This document shows positions 1 through 7,742 of a DNA stretch of 64,000 bases, piece by piece. Positions within the stretch are counted from its first letter, which is position 1. Each line of letters begins with the position of its first letter. The notes under the pieces are model-generated. The model ran no database searches and had not been told where the DNA came from. It saw nothing but the letters and a program-made list of their open reading frames with translations. A program made the position numbers and the translations under genes. This DNA is from Pedobacter psychroterrae (GTDB lineage: Bacteria; Bacteroidota; Bacteroidia; Sphingobacteriales; Sphingobacteriaceae): positions 992,001 through 1,056,000 of the forward strand of contig NZ_SJSL01000001.1 in assembly GCF_004331695.1 (NCBI RefSeq), in the 5' to 3' direction.

Positions 1-1904
1 AACTAATGGAATTGAAGGTTGCAGATATCTGTTGCGGATCGGGAACTTTTTTAATTTCTGCTTATGATTTTTTATTGCGGGAAGTAGTCGGAGCTTTGCA
101 GCGGGAGGGCAGCCATGATCGGCACCTCATCTACGAAGGATCTGATCGGTCATATGGCTTGACTTTTAAAGCAAAGCGGCAGATCCTGGAAAAAAACATA
201 TTTGGTGTCGATATTAATCCTTATGCTGCAGAGGTTACTCAATTCAGTTTATTGTTGAAATTGCTGGAAGACGAAAGTGGACCTACGGTTCAGGATTTTA
301 TTGCCCGGTACGCGCAGCAGGTGCTGCCAAATTTATCGGCCAACGTTAAGTGTGGCAATTCGCTTGTAGATGATCAATTCTATGAGTTTATGCCCGGAGC
401 TATCCATAATGATGCATTGTTGAACAGGGTGAAACCGTTCAGCTGGTCTTCCGAATTTCCTTTTCTTGCGACCAAAGGTGGCTTTGATGCCATTATTGGA
501 AATCCTCCTTATGTAAGAATTCAGAACCTTAAAAAATATAGCCCGGAGGAGATTTTATTCTACCAGAATAAGTCTTATGGCTATAAAGTTGCCCAGAAGG
601 ATGCAGTTGATAAATATTTTATTTTTATAGAACGTGCCATTGCCTTATTGAATTCTAGCGGTTTTCTTGGATACATTGTTCCTCATAAATTCTTTATCAA
701 CCATGGGGGAACTACCTTACGAAGCTTCATTACAGATTCCTCGAACATTTCAAGAATTATCCACTTTGGCGTAACACAAGTTTTCCCGGACAGGTCAACC
801 TATACCGCGATTCTGATTTTGCAGCAACAGCCAAAAGAGCAGTTCGAGTTTAAACGTATCAAAAGACTTAGCCATTATTTGCTCAATGCTCAGGATGGGT
901 TTAGTTTATACAAGCAGGAGAATTTTAATGGCTCTCCCTGGATATTTTTATCCAAGGCAACCGAAACAATTTTTAATAAATTGGTGAGCGGTGGTGTGGA
1001 GCCACTAAAAAAATTCGCAAGCATCTGCGTAGGTGTTCAAACTAGCAAAGACCCCGTATATATTTTTAAGGTCTCCTCTGAGACTGGTTCGACTTTTAAG
1101 TTTGTTGCAGCCGGAGTTGAGTGGGAAGTTGAAAAAAGCATCTGTGTGCCATGTATACTAGACTTGTCTTTTTCACTTTACGATCACATTCAACCAAATG
1201 CGCAAATGATATTTCCTTATCACGTGGACGGTGGACGGGCAGTTTTGTACACAGAAGAAGAAATGTTAAGCGATTTTCCGCTTTGCTGGAATTACCTAAA
1301 GGCGAACAGGTCAGTATTAGAAAAGCGAAGCATTAACGGGAAAGATCCAAAGTGGTATGAATTCGGAAGATCTCAGAGCCTAAGCAGGTTCCAGAATACG
1401 CCAAAGCTTATCTGGCCAGTTTTATCTACTCAGCCTTCCTATATTTATGATGAACAAAATATCATGTTCACTGGTGGTGGAAACGGACCTTATTGTTCAA
1501 TGATCAACAACTCAGAGTTGTCGATATTTTATTTCCTGGGCATCATGGCACATCCGGTAATTGAACGACTGGTTAAGGCCGGAGCCAGTGAGTTTCGCGG
1601 AGCTTACTATTCCCATGGTAAACAGTTTATTGAAAATCTACCGATTAAAACAGTCGATTTAGAGGATAAAAAACAGGAGGCAATCTATCAGCAAATTGTA
1701 GATGCAGTTAAGGAGCTTATACTGGCTAAAGGTAAGCTTGCAAGTTCTTACGGCTCGAATCGCCTGGTAATGGAGCGCAAAATAGATACACTAAATAAAA
1801 AATTAATGACCGCCGTAAATACTTTGTACGGCATAACAGAAGCAGAAGTTGACTTGGTATTGAACGATGAAATGTTTGTGAACCAGTTGATGGACGGAGA
1901 ATAA
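1..1904 (+). CDS. N6-adenine DNA methyltransferase, Eco57I/TaqI-like (5' truncated by window edge)
   Basis: SAM-dependent DNA adenine methyltransferase. The first visible ATG is at 6, but the frame is open to the window edge and SAM motif I (DICCGSGTF) lies only about six residues after that ATG. The family normally has an N-terminal domain before it, so the true start is upstream and the 632 visible residues are partial. The catalytic motif IV (GNPPYVR) is near residue 166. The C-terminal half has a TaqI-like target-recognition character, including WYEFGRSQS. The gene ends 2 nt before the next methyltransferase, on the same strand, so the two are co-transcribed and probably work together to modify host DNA. 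An endonuclease domain upstream cannot be excluded because that part is not visible. Confidence 0.85.
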   Translation, partial: LMELKVADICCGSGTFLISAYDFLLREVVGALQREGSHDRHLIYEGSDRSYGLTFKAKRQILEKNIFGVDINPYAAEVTQFSLLLKLLEDESGPTVQDFIARYAQQVLPNLSANVKCGNSLVDDQFYEFMPGAIHNDALLNRVKPFSWSSEFPFLATKGGFDAIIGNPPYVRIQNLKKYSPEEILFYQNKSYGYKVAQKDAVDKYFIFIERAIALLNSSGFLGYIVPHKFFINHGGTTLRSFITDSSNISRIIHFGVTQVFPDRSTYTAILILQQQPKEQFEFKRIKRLSHYLLNAQDGFSLYKQENFNGSPWIFLSKATETIFNKLVSGGVEPLKKFASICVGVQTSKDPVYIFKVSSETGSTFKFVAAGVEWEVEKSICVPCILDLSFSLYDHIQPNAQMIFPYHVDGGRAVLYTEEEMLSDFPLCWNYLKANRSVLEKRSINGKDPKWYEFGRSQSLSRFQNTPKLIWPVLSTQPSYIYDEQNIMFTGGGNGPYCSMINNSELSIFYFLGIMAHPVIERLVKAGASEFRGAYYSHGKQFIENLPIKTVDLEDKKQEAIYQQIVDAVKELILAKGKLASSYGSNRLVMERKIDTLNKKLMTAVNTLYGITEAEVDLVLNDEMFVNQLMDGE

Positions 1905-1906
1905 CT

Positions 1907-3553
1907 ATGGAAATAATTAAAGACGGTCTAACAGCTCAAAAGTTAAGAGGTGGATATTATACACCTAAACAGATTGCGAAGTTTCTTTGCAAATGGGCTG
2001 TTGACGAAAATACAAATAAGGTACTTGAGCCTAGTTGCGGAGATGGCAATTTTGTAGAAGAGGCAATTTTAAGATTCAATGAGTTGGGTATTTCAGGGGA
2101 TCAGCTGAGGGGTAGGATCAAAGGAATTGAACTAATTGAGGAAGAATCCATTAAAGCGAAGGCGCGCGCTAAAACGTTGGGATTAAACTCAAACACTATC
2201 GTGAATTCTGATTTTTTTGGTTATTTGAATGAAAGCGATCCTGAACAATATGACTCGGTAATTGGTAATCCACCTTTTATCCGTTACCAGAATTTTCCCG
2301 AAGAACACCGTACGCTAGCCATCGAAATGATGGAACGTCTTGGCTTGCAGCCGAATAAATTGACCAACATTTGGGTGCCATTTTTGGTGATTTCCTCCTC
2401 ATTATTAACTCCAACAGGAAAGCTGGGAATGGTCATACCTGCGGAACTTTTCCAGGTGAAATATGCGGCTGAAACTCGTATTTATCTCTCAAATTTTTTT
2501 GAACGGATTACGATCGTTACCTTCAAGAAGCTTGTTTTTTCTGACATTCAACAAGAAGTTGTGCTATTGCTTTGTGAAAAGGAAGCTGCGAATGCTAAAG
2601 GCATCCGTGTGGTAGAGCTCAATGGTCTTGATGATCTGGAAACACTCGATCTCAAGGCAGTAAACAAACTTTCTATCAAGAAGCTGGAACATGATTCTGA
2701 AAAATGGACGAAATATTTTTTGGATAAAAACGAGATTGAGCTTCTGAGAAAAATCAGGAAGGACAGACGGGTAGTGTTGGCTAAGACCATCATGGACACG
2801 AATGTTGGTCTGGTAACTGGCAGGAATGAATTCTTTATGATCAATAAAGAGACTGCACAGAAATGGGATATCTTGCCTTATACCAAAAAAGTAGTTGGCA
2901 GATCCAATCATTTCAAGGGAATTGATTTCAGTGATCAGGATTTCGATAACAATGCAGCCGCTAATATAGAAGGATACCTGTTTATGCCGCCTGACGAAGA
3001 TTTCGACATGTTGCCGGTCGCCTGCCAAAAATATATCAAATATGGGGAGGAGCAAAAGTTCCATACGGGGTATAAATGTAAGATCCGAAAGCGATGGTAC
3101 ATTACGCCATCAATTTATCGTCCGGATGCGTTTGCGCTACGTCAGGTAGGAGATTTTCCAAAATTGATTTTGAATAATACGGAAGCCTCTTCAACCGATA
3201 CCATTCACAGGGTTCGGTTTAAAACGACAATAGATCCAAAGTTTGTCATTGCTTCATTTTTGAACTCGCTGACGTTTGCATTTTCAGAGGTTACAGGAAG
3301 GAGTTATGGGGGCGGGGTGTTGACGTTTGAGCCTACTGAAATTGGGGAGTTGCCATTGCCGCTATTGACTGAGTTATCCGATGAACTATTTGCTGAGCTT
3401 GACTCACTGGTTCGAAAAAAAGAGATTAGAAAAGCCTTGGATTTGGTGGATCAGGAGCTTCTGATCAAAAAATTAGCTTACTCACAAAGTGATGTAAATG
3501 CTTTACGGAAAATTTGGGAGAAACTGTCAAACAGACGACAGAACCGAAATTAA
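1907..3553 (+). CDS. second N6-adenine DNA methyltransferase
   Basis: 548-residue class I SAM-dependent DNA methyltransferase. YYTPKQIAKFLCKW near the N-terminus is the usual lead-in to motif I, followed by EPSCGDGNF near residue 41 and the adenine-N6 catalytic motif GNPPFIRYQNF near residue 118. The C-terminal part (about 270-500) is a probable target-recognition region with a basic stretch (CKIRKRWYITPS). It follows the first methyltransferase by 2 nt and precedes the OLD-type nuclease by 34 nt. It is complete at both ends and is not a fragment of its neighbour, because both carry their own motif I and motif IV. Whether the two methylate different strands or sites cannot be told from sequence. 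Confidence 0.85.
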   Translation: MEIIKDGLTAQKLRGGYYTPKQIAKFLCKWAVDENTNKVLEPSCGDGNFVEEAILRFNELGISGDQLRGRIKGIELIEEESIKAKARAKTLGLNSNTIVNSDFFGYLNESDPEQYDSVIGNPPFIRYQNFPEEHRTLAIEMMERLGLQPNKLTNIWVPFLVISSSLLTPTGKLGMVIPAELFQVKYAAETRIYLSNFFERITIVTFKKLVFSDIQQEVVLLLCEKEAANAKGIRVVELNGLDDLETLDLKAVNKLSIKKLEHDSEKWTKYFLDKNEIELLRKIRKDRRVVLAKTIMDTNVGLVTGRNEFFMINKETAQKWDILPYTKKVVGRSNHFKGIDFSDQDFDNNAAANIEGYLFMPPDEDFDMLPVACQKYIKYGEEQKFHTGYKCKIRKRWYITPSIYRPDAFALRQVGDFPKLILNNTEASSTDTIHRVRFKTTIDPKFVIASFLNSLTFAFSEVTGRSYGGGVLTFEPTEIGELPLPLLTELSDELFAELDSLVRKKEIRKALDLVDQELLIKKLAYSQSDVNALRKIWEKLSNRRQNRN

Positions 3554-3587
3554 CAAACGTTGTTACCTTCATCTAAATTAACGCCAC

Positions 3588-5822
3588 ATGATATTAAAAA
3601 GAGTTAAAGTCAAAAACTACCGTCTGCTTAAGGACTTTGAAATGGATCTTGAGCATAATCTTTCTCTTGTCATTGGCAAAAACAATTGCGGAAAGACCTC
3701 ACTTCTTTCTATTCTGGAAAAGACAATTGGTGATAGGTCAACACGGAATGCATTCAGTTTTGATGATTTCAATATTGAATTTAAAGATGATCTGAAGAAG
3801 ATGCTGGAGGCAAATGTCGGTGAAATTGATTTTCCGTTTATGGGACTGTCTTTAAAGCTGTTCATCAGTTATGATGAAAGTGACGACCTGAGTAATATCA
3901 GTAAAATCATGATGGATTTAGATCCTGACAACAAAACAGTTGTCTTGGCATTTGAGTACAGGATGACTTATGAGCAATACCTTCAATTGAAATCGGACTT
4001 CGCTGCATACAAAGCCAAACATTTGGCGCGGCTCAAGGGTAAGCAAGCGGCTAACGAACCTGCGCCAGTTCCGACAAAGTCCGGTTTAACTGACCTTTTT
4101 ACGGAATTTGCAAACAGTTTTGGGGAGGGGACGAGTGATAGTGATTCAGCACAAGCTGCCGATGAAGATGTTAGCCCAAGTTCAGAAGCTAAAATACTGG
4201 ACGTTTGTCATTACTTAAATAAGCATTTTAAAGGGTATTTTACCCTCTTTGAAAAGGCGCTGGAATACAACATCGACGATCCATTACATCCCTTTGAAAA
4301 TGATAAAAATTTCATTGACCTGGGAAAGCAGAAAGAGAAAGTTAATATCAGTAAGATCATAAATTTCAAGTTCATACGGGCCAAAAGAGAGGTTTCTAAT
4401 AAAGAGCCGGATAAGTCTCTGTCATCTCTATCTTCCCGTATTTACAAAAAGACCGAGGCGAACGAGCAGGAACTGGAGGCCATCGAAGATTTCAAAGATG
4501 CTTTGACCGATACGGACTTACAACTCGATGGTATTTATGCGAAGTTGTTTGAAACCGTGATTGGAAAAGTTGCCCAATTTGGCGGCATTACACGTGGTGA
4601 TTCGATCATTGAGATCATATCTACCTTACAACACCGGGAACTTTTAGAAGGAAATACCACAGTCATGTACCGCCATAACGAAAAGGATCGTTTGCCAGAA
4701 CACTATAATGGTCTTGGGTATATGAACCTGATCAGTATGATTTTTGAAATTGAGATTCTATTGCAGGAATTCAAAAAGGAAAAGTTTGAAGTTCCGGCCG
4801 ATATCAATTTGTTATTTATTGAAGAGCCTGAAGCACACACCCATCCACAGATGCAATATGTGTTTATAAAAAACATTAAAGTGCTCTTGGCTAATGGTAT
4901 ACAAAGAGCGGATGGAGAAAACAGAAAGTTGCAGACCATTATCAGTACCCATTCATCTCACATTGTTTCAGAGAGTGAATTCGATGACATTAAGTATTTT
5001 AAGCGCGTTGGAAAAGTCGTCGTGGCAAAAAACCTGAAAGACCTGATGAAAGAATATGCAGTTGGGACTAAGCAATACGAGTTCCTGAAGCAATACCTGA
5101 CCATCAGCAGGGCAGAGCTCTTCTTTGCAGACAAAGCAATTCTGATTGAAGGAGATACCGAAAGGATCCTACTGCCAACCATGATGAAAAAATTAGATGT
5201 TGAATACGAACGTCAATGTAAGCAGGATGGAGTAGCTCCAGATCAACTAGCCCTACTTTCCCAAAACATATCTATTGTTGAAGTTGGGGCTCATTCACAA
5301 ATATTTGAGAAGTTTATCGACTTCCTAGGCATCAAATCGTTAATAATTACCGACCTGGATTCGGTTGACACCGATGGTGCCGCTTGTGAAGTTGCCGCCG
5401 GAATCGACTATTCGAACGAAGCGCTGAATTTTTTTCTAGGCGGACAAACATTTGTGGCGCTTAGAACATTGGATCATGCCAATAAGATATTGAAAAAGGC
5501 TTCCACCTGGGCGGTGGCTGCCGACGGCGACCTGTGTCTTGCCTATCAAACAGAGGAGAACAGTTATCACGCAAGGAGTTTTGAAGATGCATTTATTCAC
5601 CTGAACAGAAAGTTTGTGGCTGATCATAAGTCGCTGTTTAAAGCGATTCAAAACGCCGCACTTCTAGACAACGCTGCCAACAATGCTTATGTTCTGGCAG
5701 ATCGCTGTATCAAGAAAAAAACGCATTTTGCTTTAGACATTCTTTACTATAGTGACGCTGGTTTCACTAACTGGGATATTCCTGCTTACATTAAAGAGGG
5801 CTTGTTATGGTTGAAGAAATAA
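3588..5822 (+). CDS. OLD-family ATP-dependent endonuclease (ABC ATPase-TOPRIM, GajA-like)
   Basis: 744-residue OLD-family nuclease. The N-terminal ABC-type ATPase has Walker A GKNNCGKTS (about 30-38), a signature-like YNGLGYMNLI segment, Walker B LLFIEEPEAHTHP near 408 and a downstream STHSSHI switch histidine. The C-terminal TOPRIM domain has the catalytic Glu in AILIEGDTE (about 517) and the metal-binding acidic motif ITDLDSVDTDG (about 588). All key residues are present, so it should be an active nuclease. An acidic, Pro/Ser-rich linker near residues 150-200 and an overall length above that of GajA (about 580 aa, from memory) mark it as an enlarged variant. Its last 16 nt overlap the UvrD-type helicase gene, the arrangement expected for a class 2 OLD/helicase pair such as Gabija. 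Confidence 0.88.
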   Translation: MILKRVKVKNYRLLKDFEMDLEHNLSLVIGKNNCGKTSLLSILEKTIGDRSTRNAFSFDDFNIEFKDDLKKMLEANVGEIDFPFMGLSLKLFISYDESDDLSNISKIMMDLDPDNKTVVLAFEYRMTYEQYLQLKSDFAAYKAKHLARLKGKQAANEPAPVPTKSGLTDLFTEFANSFGEGTSDSDSAQAADEDVSPSSEAKILDVCHYLNKHFKGYFTLFEKALEYNIDDPLHPFENDKNFIDLGKQKEKVNISKIINFKFIRAKREVSNKEPDKSLSSLSSRIYKKTEANEQELEAIEDFKDALTDTDLQLDGIYAKLFETVIGKVAQFGGITRGDSIIEIISTLQHRELLEGNTTVMYRHNEKDRLPEHYNGLGYMNLISMIFEIEILLQEFKKEKFEVPADINLLFIEEPEAHTHPQMQYVFIKNIKVLLANGIQRADGENRKLQTIISTHSSHIVSESEFDDIKYFKRVGKVVVAKNLKDLMKEYAVGTKQYEFLKQYLTISRAELFFADKAILIEGDTERILLPTMMKKLDVEYERQCKQDGVAPDQLALLSQNISIVEVGAHSQIFEKFIDFLGIKSLIITDLDSVDTDGAACEVAAGIDYSNEALNFFLGGQTFVALRTLDHANKILKKASTWAVAADGDLCLAYQTEENSYHARSFEDAFIHLNRKFVADHKSLFKAIQNAALLDNAANNAYVLADRCIKKKTHFALDILYYSDAGFTNWDIPAYIKEGLLWLKK

Positions 5823-7702
5823 CTTTGGAACCTGAAGTCGTTCAAATTTTTGAATGTATAGATCAGGGTAAAAATTTTTTATTGAGCGGTGGTGCAGGAA
5901 GTGGTAAAACATACTCCTTGGTGCAGGTGATACGTGAAGCGATAAACCGGAATCCAGCTGCCCATGTTGCCTGCATGACGTATACCAACGCGGCAGTTAG
6001 GGAAATTGAGGACCGTGTAAACCATCAAAATTTAACTGTTTCGACCATCCACGATTTTTTGTGGGACCAGATTAAGTCCTTCCAAAAAGAACTCAAAGCT
6101 GCCATGGTGGCTTTAATTAATGATCCTGCCGTTGAAGCAATTGCTTCTACTGAAGCACCGGTGCCTGCCGATTATTTCGATCAACATGAAAAGGGGATAC
6201 AGTATAAAGAGTGGGTAAGCCTGAAGGATGGCTTTATTTCTCATGACGAACTGATCATTTTGGCAGGCTATATGTTTGCCCGGTATGTGAAATTGAGCGA
6301 TATATTAAAGGATAAATTCAAGTTTGTATTTATTGATGAGTACCAGGACACCCACAAGATTGTGGTAGATATATTCCTGTTGCACCTTAGACAAAGCGGA
6401 CGTAAGAATATCATTGGTTTCTTTGGCGATGCCATGCAAGCGATCTATGAAGATGGTATCGGCGATCTTGATGCCTACCGTACTGGCAGCGAGGAATTAG
6501 TGGCTGAGGTAAAGAAAGAACAAAACCGTAGAAATCCCTCGCTGGTGATTGAACTTGCAAACCGTTTGCGTACAGATGGCTTGAGGCAGGAGCCCTCTAC
6601 AGACCCTAAAGCACCAAATATGATTGATGGGAGGGTAAAAGCGGGAACAATTGAATTTTTGTACTCTTATTCCAGGGATTTGGCCTTTACAAAAACCACA
6701 CGTTTTTTTGCTGGTTGGGATTTTGAAGACGCTAAAAGAACCAAAGAACTTAATCTGACACATAACTTGATTGCTCCAAAAGCTGGTTTCAAGGATCTAA
6801 TTGAAATATATGACAAGGATCCCATTTTGAAATTTTGCGGTGAGTTAAAAAAGCATATTAAGGAGAACGGGCTCATAATTCCTGAAGATTTGACCTTTCA
6901 TGAAGTTGCAGCTCAGCTAAACTTGCACGTTAGAAAGGACTCGAAGCTTGATTTGATTGTTAGCGACCCAATAAAAAAGTTGTTGTATGACGAATTGAAA
7001 GATTTACCATTTTCCGTTGTCCGTAAGATGTATCAATCTAAGGAAGCATTGATCGACGATAAAAAACAGGATGAGGATGATGAGAATAAAAAAGGGTCAA
7101 AGCGTGATGCGCTCGTGAGACATCTTTTTAAAATCCAGTTTCTGATTCATCTCTACTTAAATAAGGAATACAATGAATTCATCAGGCGTACCGAGATTAA
7201 AGTCACTTCTGTACAGGATAAGATCGACATCAAAAATGTGATTTTGGAACTGAATTGCATGTCTACTTGCAACATTGATGAGGTGATTAAATTTGCTGAT
7301 GAAAAGGGAATTTGCCGAATCGATGATCGTTTAACACGTTTTGTAGAGGAAAAACAGTACCTGTATAACCGTGTAAAACAGATTCCATTTTCTCAGTTTC
7401 AAAAGCTTTTCTATTACCTGGAAGGTTACACTCCTTATTCCACCCAGCATAAGATTAAAGGAGCTGAGTTTGACAACGTGCTGGTGAATCTTGACAATGG
7501 GAAGTGGAACGAATACAATTTTAAGAGCCTATTTATTGGTGGTGGCTCAGATCGTGTACTAGCACAGACGCAAAAAATATTCTATGTGTGTTGCACCCGG
7601 GCCAAAGAAAATTTAATCGTTTATTTCGATAGCCCTGAGCCTGGGGTGGTCGCCAAAGCCAAAGCCTGGTTTGGCGAAGAGCATGTTCATGAAATTGTGT
7701 AA
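5807..7702 (+). CDS. UvrD/Rep-type superfamily 1 helicase (GajB-like)
   Basis: 631-residue SF1 helicase with all diagnostic motifs: Walker A SGGAGSGKTYSL (about 27-38), motif Ia CMTYTNAAVREIEDRV, motif II FIDEYQDT near 175, motif III GFFGDAMQAIYEDG, motif V-like STQHKIKGAEFDNVLV and motif VI FYVCCTRAKENL near 591. It therefore should hydrolyse ATP and translocate on single-stranded DNA. The ATG lies inside the nuclease gene (16-nt overlap), which suggests translational coupling and a physical complex with that protein. It is longer than typical GajB (about 490 aa, from memory), with an acidic/basic insert (DDKKQDEDDENKKGSKRD) around residue 425. RecBCD-type repair helicases are the alternative, but the partner gene argues for defence. 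Confidence 0.88.
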   Translation: MVEEITLEPEVVQIFECIDQGKNFLLSGGAGSGKTYSLVQVIREAINRNPAAHVACMTYTNAAVREIEDRVNHQNLTVSTIHDFLWDQIKSFQKELKAAMVALINDPAVEAIASTEAPVPADYFDQHEKGIQYKEWVSLKDGFISHDELIILAGYMFARYVKLSDILKDKFKFVFIDEYQDTHKIVVDIFLLHLRQSGRKNIIGFFGDAMQAIYEDGIGDLDAYRTGSEELVAEVKKEQNRRNPSLVIELANRLRTDGLRQEPSTDPKAPNMIDGRVKAGTIEFLYSYSRDLAFTKTTRFFAGWDFEDAKRTKELNLTHNLIAPKAGFKDLIEIYDKDPILKFCGELKKHIKENGLIIPEDLTFHEVAAQLNLHVRKDSKLDLIVSDPIKKLLYDELKDLPFSVVRKMYQSKEALIDDKKQDEDDENKKGSKRDALVRHLFKIQFLIHLYLNKEYNEFIRRTEIKVTSVQDKIDIKNVILELNCMSTCNIDEVIKFADEKGICRIDDRLTRFVEEKQYLYNRVKQIPFSQFQKLFYYLEGYTPYSTQHKIKGAEFDNVLVNLDNGKWNEYNFKSLFIGGGSDRVLAQTQKIFYVCCTRAKENLIVYFDSPEPGVVAKAKAWFGEEHVHEIV

Positions 7703-7742
7703 TTTCATCCAACCAAATAAATAACTATTCTCAAATCTAAAT

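Noticed and set aside
3588..7702. Calling the pair canonical Gabija
   Set aside because: Both proteins are larger than the reference pair and stand inside a five-gene operon; the name is kept only as a likeness.
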